Assembly: GCA_014218235.1 (NCBI GenBank)
Contig: CM024760.1
Span: forward strand, 147,637,245 to 147,701,244
Direction: 5' to 3'
DNA from: Colocasia esculenta
Taxonomy: Eukaryota > Streptophyta > Magnoliopsida > Alismatales > Araceae
Length of the DNA: 64,000 nucleotides
The translations under genes were made by a program, and so were the position numbers. Below, piece after piece: positions 44,890 through 54,857 of the stretch (position 1 is the stretch's first letter; every line of letters begins with the position of its first letter). The notes under the pieces are model-generated. The model was not told the DNA's origin, did not search any database, and saw only the letters and a program-made list of their open reading frames with translations.

Positions 44890-45593
44890 TGCAGAAGGTA
44901 GTGGTGAATGAGGATATGCTAGCCGAGAAACTGCCAAGTGCACTAGCCATGGTGACTCGTGGGCCAACAATTACATTTGCCGAAAATGAACTAGCACCCT
45001 AGGAGGCTAGGAGGATACCACTCTGTGTTACCCTTGTCATCAACCACGTAGCAGTAGGGGCAGCACTGGTTGACATGGGGGCGTCAATTAATGTCTGCCC
45101 ATTGAGCACTCTAAGAGCATGCGGCGTGTCAGAGGGTATGCTCAGACCGACGCCAACCACCATAGCCGCCTATGATAGCTCTAGAAGATCTTGCCACGGC
45201 ATGGTGACTGTACAAGCTGAACTGGGGCCGCTCGCTGTCAGTGTGGATCTTTATGTGCTCGACATTGACCCCATGTACAAGGCCATCCTGGGGCGTCCAT
45301 GGTTAGAAGCACTGGGAGCCGTACCGTCCATTGCACATCAATGTCTCAAGTTCCCTTTCCAAGGACAGATTATCAAGGTTAAAAGCGTAACCGCCGCTCA
45401 TTCAGTCGATGCCATTCATGACACCCATCTTCCAGCCGTGTGGCCCGCCAACAAGCCCGTTGTCTCAGTGATGGACATCAACTACCCCTGGAGTTACTCG
45501 TTCCAGTCCAAACGAGAGGCCAATCCAGCACAGGTCAATGCTGTCAAAAGGAAGGAGCCACTAAGTACCAAAGGGTGGCAAATCATGATGTAG
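44890..45593 (+). pseudogene. T2 aspartic protease
   Basis: VGAALVDMGASINVCPLSTL contains the active site, with DMGAS where DTGAS is usual. LYVLDIDPMYKAILGRPWLE is the flap-to-C-terminal ILGR motif. The longest open part starts at 45075. One TAG near 45001 and one at 45591 break the frame. The solo LTR lies 110 bp downstream. Confidence 0.8.
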
Positions 45594-45700
45594 CTGGAGT
45601 ATGAAGAAGGCAGGGATCTAGGGGCAGAACTGCAAGGCATAGTCAAGCCCATCCGAGACATTGTAAAGAAAAGCCGATGGGGATTGGGTTACAGAGAAAA

Positions 45701-45705
45701 GTCTA
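45701..45705. repeat. Target site duplication of the solo LTR, left copy (GTCTA)
   Basis: Identical to 48985-48989. Confidence 0.9.
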
Positions 45706-48700
45706 TGTGACGACCCTCATTATACCGGTACGGTTATACCAACCCACGTCGGTATAGTGAACGTTATCACAGTGGGGCATTTACCCAAACAATAACATAC
45801 GATTGAGATACACATAAATATAGACACAGAGTAGCGGAAGTAAAAGAACCACTGTCTTCATTTCATTCATCATCCACATTTAACATACATGATTCAACTA
45901 ACAATTTTAAAAGAACTAAAGTCCACATAATGAAATACTAAACTCAAATACATAGTTTGTCCACAAATTTCATAATGTTTCTATTACAATGTCTTGTTAC
46001 ATACAATGTAAGCAAAAGTCACTCTACAACTCCGTCAAGCTACTCCCCGCGCTCGGAGTCGCTCTCCACGGTCTCCTCCAAAGGTGTATCACCTACTAAA
46101 CCTGTACGCCGAAGCAAGGAGTGAGTCTAAAAGACTCAGCAAATAACACCACACATATCATACATGCGTATATCATAGTAGGTTTTACATTCTATTTCAT
46201 AAAGCAAAACATATAGCATGCTTGGACATTTATAAAAGACAATCTATCATGGTAATTTTACCAAAGTAAACACATGGTTCATGATTTCAGATTTTCCAAA
46301 ATAAAATGTCCTATCACATGCTTTCTACTTATTCCATCACATAATGGTTTCACCTCCAATTAAGCAAAACATGAGAGCAACCAAACATGTTGTGCTTACA
46401 TACATGAAATGAGACCTTCCTATCATGATTTCTACACATTCTTGCACATGCACATTATCATTTTATACACTTTTAGCTTGCTGTTTTGGCATGAATTAGA
46501 AGTTCACAACAAATCAAATGAGTGCTACAATCTCAATTAGCTATATCATGGTGGCGCTTAAACATGGAAACATTTACACATAAGTAAGAAATGCTACTAG
46601 CATGGATTCTATGCATTTGTACACATGTAAAGCATTTTCATAACTACGATTAGGTTGCTGTTATGACACAAGTTTATCATTATCATATCATGGATCACCA
46701 TTTCATCATCTAATACATTAGTTTCACATGTTTGCACAATTTCCTCATTCACATAGTTCACTTCTTTACACATTGCACATTTACACATGTTCACACTACA
46801 CAATTTACACATGATCACATTCACATTTCACATTTCACATTTTACACTTTACACTTTAGTGCCATGACACATAGTCCAAACCACCATAAGAAGGACACAT
46901 ACACATCACATACACATAGACGCCACCTAGGCAATACAGTGACGACTCTTGGACTGCGCAGACCGGGAGAACAACTCTCCACCCTAACCAGTGGTACTTG
47001 TCCACCTCCAGGATTTCATCCTAATGCCCTTAGGATCTCAACACATTGAACCTTTCCATGGGGACTTTTCCATGGTACGGTTCCACGTCCCTCTATGGAA
47101 GCAGTATCACACTTGGCACAGTCTTACACATTACACATATCGATTTTTACACACATTTTACACATGGCGCACACACATCTTTACATTCTCTCATTCACAC
47201 ACATGGCTCTATTTTCCTAGCATGATACTACAGATGACAGAGATTACACATTCAGTAAGTTGCATAAATCAGGTTGCACACGCATTTCAAATCATTTTCA
47301 CAATAGCATGCATTATTCACATATTTTCACATGGAAGTTTCATATTGAAATCTACAGTTGTCCAAACAGCCTGAAAATTTACCCACATACTGATTACATG
47401 TTTATGATTTCACATGCAAAATTTCGCATTTTTCTGACTCATATTACATTTACAGAAATTAAAACATTTAGTTGCATGCCATTCATAATTCAACTTGTCA
47501 TGGAACATAACCTGAATCTCAGATTTGACATTTCACAGATCTAAATCTATCATACATGTTGTTATAGAAATTTTCCCAGAATTTATTTCACAACATACAA
47601 TTTACTGTGAATTTTTGAATAACCTATTCATACTTTCTATTTTCGTTGCAGAAATTTCAGTAAATCATATGAACATGAACAATTCCTCAAATTTGTGGGG
47701 TATGAACTGACACATATACACATGGGATATAAAAATCTACGGCATTTAATTCCTCAGGAATCATATAGACAGTAGGTAATCATGCATAATCCATTTTCCC
47801 CAACATGTATTTCAATAAATCCAATAATTTATGCCATCCACAGAAAAACATAGAAATTTCCACACACATCACATTAGTTATTTTACATAACATATCAAAA
47901 TTACACTATATCCTCACGCGTCAAAGTCTGGAAAATACTTATTTAAGGCAGAACAGTTCACTGTTCTACACTGAAGAACTTGGCGGCAGTGTCTGGCCGT
48001 TCAAAGAGTTGGGCGGCAAGATCACTGGACGCATACTGGAGATCTTGGCGTCAAGGCATTGACGCCAAGTTCCTGTCTGTGCAAAAACACAGACCGAGCT
48101 CCAAATACAAGAAGAATGGGGGATCTAGGACACGAGGAAAAATGTGTAAAAATAAGAAAACCCTACTAGACATCTACAGGGACGATGTGTGTAGGTTACT
48201 TGCCTTTTGGAAACTCTCCAAAGGGATCAAATGAGCCGTCGAGCCTCTCCTTGGGCAGTCCCAAGAAGCTCCCAAAGATGCCTTCCTCCGGGTTCCTTGA
48301 TGCAGTAGACCCCAAGAAGATGTTGGGGAAGCCTTCCCCTTTGTCCCAGCTACCTCCTTGTCGTGGTAGATGGCCGGAACCAGCTTCAGATGGTCGGATT
48401 TAAGCTTGCAAAGGTAGGTTTTTCTCACAGTCCAGAACTAGGGTTTTTCTTCTTTCTCTCCTCTTCTTGCAAAGAGCCAAGGGGCTTTGGGGTTGCAAAA
48501 GGGCTTGGTATATAGGAGAGGGGACTCTCCTTTCACGCAGGGGTGATGGGAAAGGCTCAGAGCCGTTGGGGACAACTCCCCAATGGCTGAGCTTCCTTCT
48601 TCTCGGATTTCGGGGTCTGCAACGCATGCAGGTCAGAAATCTTAACGTCCACATCCATGGACGTTGGCTTAAGTATTGGCGTCCATCGATGTGGGCACTG

Positions 48701-48984
48701 GATAAGCATGGACGTCCATCTATGTGGACGCCAACTGGGTCCTTCGGCCAGAACTCAAAACATGCAGAAACCATGCTTAACTTAAACACATTTACATGCC
48801 ATACATATGTATTATCATGTACACACTACCAACATGTCATTCATACATTATTTATAACTAATTATACACATGCACACATAAGTATAACTATTTAATACAT
48901 ACGTAGATATGTACATCTATGCATACACAAACATGAATTATTTACACGAAATAAAATAATGCAACAAAATTCGAGGGCCTTACA
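45706..48984 (-). repeat. Solo LTR of the M family inside T2
   Basis: 3279 bp, termini TGTGACGACCC and GGGCCTTACA on the plus strand, flanked by GTCTA on both sides, with no internal region. It is the product of recombination between two LTRs of one insertion. It contains a minus-strand TATA (TATATACC near 48508), a GACGTC array (48640-48735), the AACGGC/TTGGCG array (47975-48080) and the CACATT segment. No gene. Confidence 0.92.
48640..48735. repeat. GACGTC/AACGTCC array in the solo LTR
   Basis: Units AACGTCCACATCCATGGACG, GCGTCCATCGATGTGG, CATGGACGTCCATC and GTGGACGCC; diverged from the M copies but in the same order. Confidence 0.8.
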
Positions 48985-49156
48985 GTCTACGCCATGGTCA
49001 TCTAGCACATCCACTCTCAAAGCCAACCGAGAACCACTCACATGGACACTCTGGTGTCATTTCATTAGGTGTCCTACCCAACCTGGATACAACACCGTGG
49101 TAGTCGAGACAAAATTGTCGCAGCATGAGGTGCATGGCTGAAACTTCTCTCGGCAC

Positions 49157-49666
49157 ATGGCCCCTCTGCTCACCTATAGGGCACTAGAAGCACTCCGCCC
49201 AAGCAAGAGGAGGAAGACAGGGGACCCAGAGGCCGAATGGTATCGCTGGTTCGACATAGAAGACATCACCGTGGCCTTCAGCCATTTTTTCTGGGAGGAA
49301 GAAAGAACGTGGCCGCCAGCTGCAGCCGAGTTACTAGACCCGCCCACATCCATTACATCTAAGAGGCAGCTTATGAGTGAAACCACAGACATAGGAGAGC
49401 CGGATATCCCCTACGAAGAAGGAAGGACAGTCGACGAGTTGTGGAGTACCTGCCTAGCCATCCACCCATCACTCTTGGATTCCCTCCTTCCTATCCTTGT
49501 CCCTTCATCTCCTCCCCTACTCATTCAACTGACCCTCCAACTCCTGTCAGCGGCACATAGCCTCTTCAGTCCTGATCTCCCACCTACAGTCCTCTCTGCT
49601 CTGCAATATGATCCGAGCGACCACGAGGTCACTCTCTCCTGCTGCATGCTCTCCACTGATCTCTAA
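49157..49666 (+). CDS. T2 protease-RT spacer region
   Basis: A 169-codon open stretch (MAPLLTYRALEALRPSKRRK ... WYRWFDIEDITVAFSHFFWE). The hydrophobic end LPILVPSSPPLLIQLTLQLL is probably not a membrane segment. I recognise no domain. It lies where Tat/Ogre elements have a long region, reported in Ogre to contain an intron, between protease and RT. Function unknown. Confidence 0.45.
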   Translation: MAPLLTYRALEALRPSKRRKTGDPEAEWYRWFDIEDITVAFSHFFWEEERTWPPAAAELLDPPTSITSKRQLMSETTDIGEPDIPYEEGRTVDELWSTCLAIHPSLLDSLLPILVPSSPPLLIQLTLQLLSAAHSLFSPDLPPTVLSALQYDPSDHEVTLSCCMLSTDL

Positions 49667-49686
49667 AAGAAAATGCCAACTTACAA

Positions 49687-51017
49687 ATGCACATTGAGGT
49701 CGAGGAGTCGGCATACCTTCTTCACCCTCCTGATCAGGGGCACCCCCCGACTGGGGCTTCCCCTCTTACTCCATCACTAGGGGCTATCCTCTTCGAGGAC
49801 ACCATGTCCTCCACCAGTCCTGTAGAGTCGTCTAGTCTAGAAGAGTCTAAGGTAGGGGAGTCTAGTCTTAGTTTAGGTAAGTCTAGGATAGAGAATCAGG
49901 CCAACCCAGCGCCCACCAAGTCCAAACGTCGCCCTAGGAAGCAACGGGGCAAGGTTATTCCCCAGATATACCTTCAAGAGCTAGCTCAGCGATGTCAAGC
50001 ACTATTGCTGATAGAGGAGTTCACAAAGGAAGCACTGGTGCTAGAAGAAGAGATTGTGCAGAATGGGGTGTTTATAGATGACGTATTTGGGGTCGATGAG
50101 ATCATGAATGATGAGGACCCAATTGATGAAGAGGATAGCAAAGTAGATGACACTGCTGAGAAGTACATTAGTGGCGTACGGAGGTTTGATGAGCCTACGA
50201 CGGTAGTGGATGAACCTACTAAGGAAGTCAACCTCGGAATGAAAGAAGATCCCAAGATTGTGATAATTTCAGCGAACCTCCCTCCTGATGAAGAAGAGGA
50301 ATTGGTGCAAATCTTAAGGGAGTATGAAGACACATTCGCCTGGTCATATGAGGACATGCCCGGTCTAGACCCCTCACTAGTGGAGCATCGACTGGTATTG
50401 AAAGAAGGGGCAAAAGCCATAAAACAGAAGCTCAGAAGATTCCACCCACTCATGGCCCTGAAGATGAAGGACGAAGTAGACAAACTCCATAAGGCTAGAT
50501 TCATCAGGGTAGTGCTTTATCCAAACTGGGTGGCAAATATAGTCCCTATCATGAAGAAGGATGGTAAAGTCAGAATCTGCATCGACTTCAGGGACTTAAA
50601 TAGGGCATGTCCAAAGGACGACTTCCCGCTTCCTCACATTGATGTGCTAATTGATAACATCGCTGGGTACGAGACCCTCTCATTCATGGATGGATATTCA
50701 GCCTACAACCAAATCCGTCTAGCTCCTGAAGATCAAGAGAAAACATCCTTCACCACGCCCTGGGGACATACTGTTATGTAGTCATGTCATTTGGACTAAA
50801 AAATGCTGGGGCTACCTATCAAAGGGCGATGATGTCCATCTTCCACGATATGATACATGTCTATGTAGAAGTATACGTGGATGACATCTTGGTGAAGTCA
50901 AGAACTAGGAGAGAACACCCCGAAATCCTTGCCAAGGTGTTACAAAGGTCAAGGGAGTATCAACTGAGAATGAATCCAAAGAAATGCGTGTTCGGGGTAT
51001 CATCGAAAAATTGCTAG
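49687..51017 (+). pseudogene. T2 reverse transcriptase, one frameshift
   Basis: First part, to 50781: an acidic N-terminal region, EDTFAWSYEDMPGLDPSLVE, NWVANIVPIMKKDGKVRICI, DFRDLNRACPKDDFPLPHID and FMDGYSAYNQIRLAPEDQEK, then TAG. The second part is in another frame from 50784: MSFGLKNAGATYQRAM, catalytic VEVYVDDILVKS (YVDD), NPKKCVFGV. A frame change near 50775 and another near 51000 break it. The YVDD form and DLNRACPKDDFPLP are typical of Tat. Confidence 0.85.
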
Positions 51018-51703
51018 GGTTCATAGTTAGCAAGCGGGGCATTGAGATCGATCCAAATAAGGCCAAGGCTATAGCAGAAATGCCACCTCCAAAGAACATC
51101 TCACAGCCAAGAGGGCTAATTGGGCGTTTGCAGTTCACCAAAAGATTCATATCTCAGCATTCACAAAGATGTCGCCCATTCTATGATCTCTTGAAAGGAG
51201 GGGCAAAGTTCGAATGGAATGACAAATGCCGAGAAGCCTTCGATGATTTGAAGAGTTATCTCATGAATCACCCTGTTTTGCAACCTCCTGTACCCAGAAA
51301 ACCACTAATCCTATATCTCTCAGTCATTGAGGACTCCCTAGGCGTTGTCCTGGCGCAACATGATGAATCTGGCAAAGAAAGGGCAGCATACTATCTCTCT
51401 AGGCTCTTCAACACCGTAGAGTCCAAGTACACCACCACGGACAAAACTTGTGCCGCACTCGTGTGGGTAGTCCAAAAGCTCAAGCACTACTTCATTGCCT
51501 ACGAGGTCAAGCTGATCTCGAGAATGGATCCACTCAGATACCTTCTAGAAAAGTCCGTCCTCTCTAATCGGCTGGCACGCTGGCAGAGCTTCCTCTTACA
51601 ATTTGACATTTCCTTTGTGGTCCAAAAGGCCATCAAAGGCTATGCCATCGCTGAGCACCTTGCCCATCTCCCACTCCCTCACAGTGATTCCGTCCAAGAA
51701 TAA
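50984..51703 (+). pseudogene. T2 RT thumb/connection and first RNase H
   Basis: LGFIVSKRGIEIDPNKAKAI, RLQFTKRFISQHSQRCRPFY, then an RNase H-like fold with LILYLSVIEDSLGVVLAQHD, AAYYLSRLFNTVESKYTTTD and LEKSVLSNRLARWQSFLLQF. The first catalytic Asp region (YLSV) and the HSD position (SRMD) are changed, as often seen in the degenerate first RNase H of dual-RNase H elements. Ends at a TAA before the second RNase H. Confidence 0.75.
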
Positions 51704-51714
51704 TTCCCCGATGA

Positions 51715-52495
51715 AGAGCTCTCGGTCATCATCAAAGACCCGTTCTGGTCCCCCTATTTTGATGGAGCACTCAACTCCTAGGAACGGGGCATTGGAGCCG
51801 TGCTGCTCACCCCGGAAGGTATTACCACCCCCATCGCATATCAACTCACCTTTTCCGCCACTAATAACATGTCTGAGTACGAAGCTCTCCTCGCTGGTCT
51901 CAAGCATGCTTACATTCTTGGGGCATCTCACCTTAAAATCATAGGAGACTCTCAGATTGTTCTGCGGCAGGTGCTCTCAACTCACCACACTCGTGACCCA
52001 AAGCTTAAGCCATATCAAGATTTGGTCATGCTGTTAGCAAGGCAGTTCCGCAAGCTCATCTATATCCACACTCCTCACTCACAAAATATCCTGGCTGATG
52101 CTCTGGCATCACTACCTTCATCCCTGTCCTTCCCTCTGAGTCGCCGGACCGAGACAATTGTCGTCCAACGGCTCGACGTTCCATCTATCCAGGATCCTTG
52201 GTTCAATGACCTTAGGACAACCTTAGAAGAGAGGGCTAAGAAGAGAGGAGCGCAGCAAGTCATGCTAACTGAGCTTGAGGAAATCTTAGATGAAGAAGAA
52301 CTGCCATGGTATTTTGAGATTGAGCAATACTGCAGGGATGGGATATACCTCGAAGGGGCAAATGCGGAAGATCGCAGGGCCATCAGAAGAACCGCCTTAA
52401 GATACACAGTCGTGGGAGAAGTCCTATACAGGCGCTCTCTTAATGGAGTTCTCCTGAGATGCTTGAATGATGATGAAGCCTGGAGAGTGGTATAA
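51715..52495 (+). pseudogene. T2 second (archaeal-type) RNase H
   Basis: FWSPYFDGALNS, a TAG, then GIGAVLLTPEG, MSEYEALLAGLKHAYILGAS, LKIIGDSQIVLRQVL and HTPHSQNILADALASLPS give the D, E, D and final D positions of an active-type RNase H. This dual arrangement is a known mark of Tat elements. Apart from the TAG at about 51779 the frame is open to 52495, running into the integrase N-terminal linker. It carries the active RNase H residues that the first domain lacks. Confidence 0.8.
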
Positions 52496-52699
52496 GGAGC
52501 CCATGCTAGTGAGTGCGGAGGGCACGTCAACAGTCTAATGCTTGCAAAGAAGATCATTAGGTAGGGCTACTATTGGCCAACCCCAGAAGAAGAATGTACC
52601 ATCTACGTCCGTAGGTGCGTCAAGTGTCAACTCCATGCTGATAAAATCCTTGCCCCTTCATCCTCACTTCATCCTCTCTCCACACCTAGGCAATTCTCC
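52496..52699 (+). pseudogene. T2 integrase zinc-binding region
   Basis: Reads GAHASECGGHVNSLMLAKKI, a TAG, YYWPTPEEECTIYVRRCVKC, QLHAD: the HHCC residues are all present. Interrupted by TAA at 52492-52495 and TAG near 52560. Confidence 0.75.
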
Positions 52700-53566
52700 A
52701 TGTGGGCTTTTGATATTGTTGGCCCCCTTGGTGATCCTAATGCTCAAACCAAACAAAAATCCTTCATCTTAATAGCAACTGAGTATTACACCAAGTGGGT
52801 AGAAGCAAAAGCGTTCGCAGAAATCAAAGAATCCACAGTGTGTCGTTTCATCATAAAGAATATCATCTCGTGGTTTGGAGTGCCAAGCAGCATCGTCATG
52901 GACAACGGGCCACAATTCATTTCACAAGAACTTCAGGACCTCTGTAAGAAATACAACATCACTCTGCATCATTCATCTCCATATTACCCACAAGGCAATG
53001 GCCAAGCTGAGGCAACTAATAAAACCCTTCTTAAAATCTTGAAGAAAACTTGTGAACCACACAAATTCGCTGATTGGCCAGAAAATCTAATAGAGGATCT
53101 ATGGGCCTATCGTACCTCTGTCTGTACTCCCATGGGGCAAACCCCGTACGCTCTCACTTACGGGATGGAGGCGGTAGTTCCATACGAGATCCTGATCCCT
53201 TCGCTAAGAGTCCAACTTGATAAGGAACTCAATCATGACGAACGTCGAGAGGCGTTGCTAGTCCAATTGGAACTCTTAGATGAAAGGCGACTTATGGCGG
53301 CTGATCATGTACTTTCATATCAATGGCGAATTTCAAGGTCTTTTGAAAAGAAGGTAATTGAACAGAAATTCCAAGAGGGTGATATGGTCTTGAAACGCAT
53401 CTTTATTAAACCTGGAGGTCCGAGGTCTAAGCTGCAACCAAACTGGGAAGGTCCGTACGTCGTGAGAGAAGTGTATCCAGGGAATGCCTACCGCCTAACT
53501 AATATTGAGGGCATAGAATTATCACATCCATGGAATGGGTTGTACCTTAAGAGGTTCTATCCTTAG
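52700..53566 (+). CDS. T2 integrase catalytic and C-terminal domains
   Basis: An uninterrupted frame of 288 codons. Catalytic residues: WAFDIVGPLGDP (Asp), SSIVMDNGPQFISQ (Asp), YYPQGNGQAEATNKTLLKIL (Glu), so DDE is complete. Then LIEDLWAYRTSVCTPMGQTP, YGMEAVVPYEILIPSLR and the C-terminal PNWEGPYVVREVYPGNAYRL. It ends WNGLYLKRFYP and a TAG. It would integrate element DNA. It is the best preserved pol domain of T2. Confidence 0.9.
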   Translation: MWAFDIVGPLGDPNAQTKQKSFILIATEYYTKWVEAKAFAEIKESTVCRFIIKNIISWFGVPSSIVMDNGPQFISQELQDLCKKYNITLHHSSPYYPQGNGQAEATNKTLLKILKKTCEPHKFADWPENLIEDLWAYRTSVCTPMGQTPYALTYGMEAVVPYEILIPSLRVQLDKELNHDERREALLVQLELLDERRLMAADHVLSYQWRISRSFEKKVIEQKFQEGDMVLKRIFIKPGGPRSKLQPNWEGPYVVREVYPGNAYRLTNIEGIELSHPWNGLYLKRFYP

Positions 53567-54857
53567 GTCTGTAGGTGTGAGGCCTCAATACTTAGACGAG
53601 GCATGACCTTGCGTTAAGAGTTCGAAATCTCCTCCCCGATCGTCAAAGGTTGACCTAAGATAGGATCAACACACACACACGGAAAGCCTGGGTGATTGTG
53701 CTTAGTAGATACCGTGGTTAGGTGGGCCCTACTTTGGCGGTGCAACGATCATTCTCTTCCGATTCGGTCGAAGTGTAATGGCAAAGAGTCGTACAGATGA
53801 GGTAGTCAACCTTAAGCATACCTTGACGAGAGGAAGTCTCTAACAGGGACGGTCAAATAAAAAGGGCAAAAGAACAAAAAGAGCAAAAAGGAAAGAATCA
53901 AAGATGAACGACGGAACAGGAGCATGGCAAAGAGTGGCAAAGTCCCCGCGGGATGCTCATGAGCCCGGTCGTACGCATGCCCCAGCCAAATGCGAATTCA
54001 TAGAAAAGACCACAAAGTCCCTCCGCAACAGACCTAATCTTTGAAGGGTATGCTATGGGAAGAAGCCGAATCCAACGTCCTTAAACCTACATTAGACTTT
54101 CCTTAAAATAGTCTTCCATTTCCCTATGTAAGATCAGACCGTTCCTTAAGTATGGCCTAGCTAGCCGCACTATCATCTAGGGACAGTCACCCATGGCATG
54201 TCACCATAAACGCATGTCCTATCTTGGTGAGGTCTTTGGCTAGAAGGGGAGGTGATCAAGACTCCAAACCAGCGGTTGGAACCGGTCTATGTGTTGTGGC
54301 CCGAAAGGGCGAGTGCCTTCCGTCTCGCGCGTCTTATTTTTTAGGAGGGCTAACGTCGGTTTTAGGTGTCTTTCAAAACTCCAAAAAAAATCAAATATTT
54401 CTAAACCAAAAAAAAAATTAAATATTTCAAAAGCCAAAAAAAAAACCAAATATTTTAAAACTCCAAAAAAATCAAATATGTCCAAAACTCCAAAAATCAA
54501 ACATTTCAAAACTCCAAAAATATTTTCAAATCCCAAAACACTCTACTCTTTCATTCATGCATGATATTTATTTATGTTTTTTGCCTATTTAATAAGGCTT
54601 AGCCCCTTGACCATTTATCAAGATCGGTCACTCGTCATACTTAAGGCAAGGGGCTAAGTCTAAGAACGGATCTAACCTGTTTCGTGGTTTTCTTAAATGT
54701 GTAGGACGCAGTAGAAAGGAAAAGGGCGGCACTCACGTCTCACTCGTCACTCTCACGCAACTACAGTCCATAAATCAAAGAAATCCAAAATCCATTCCAT
54801 GCTATATACACTATACATCACCATCATCATGGCAAAAAAGGGGCAAAGTACAAGCCC
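53567..54857. other. Non-coding T2 segment between pol and first antisense gene
   Basis: No gene. The first part matches T1 2040-2680 in patches, including GAGCCCGGTCGTACGCATG. An A-rich interrupted repeat of AAAACTCCAAAAA-type units lies at 54370-54540. Confidence 0.6.
54370..54540. repeat. A-rich tandem-like repeat in T2
   Basis: Irregular units of about 25 bp resembling CAAAACTCCAAAAATCAAAT. A shorter A-rich stretch is at the same position in T1 (2765-2825). Confidence 0.8.

Noticed and set aside
45706..48984. Host promoter or gene inside T2
   Set aside because: Termini, TSD and similarity to M LTRs show it is a solo LTR.
49995..50504. 169-codon serine-rich minus-strand frame
   Set aside because: Antisense shadow of the T2 RT N-terminal region.
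52075..52557. 160-codon minus-strand frame
   Set aside because: Antisense shadow of the second RNase H of T2.
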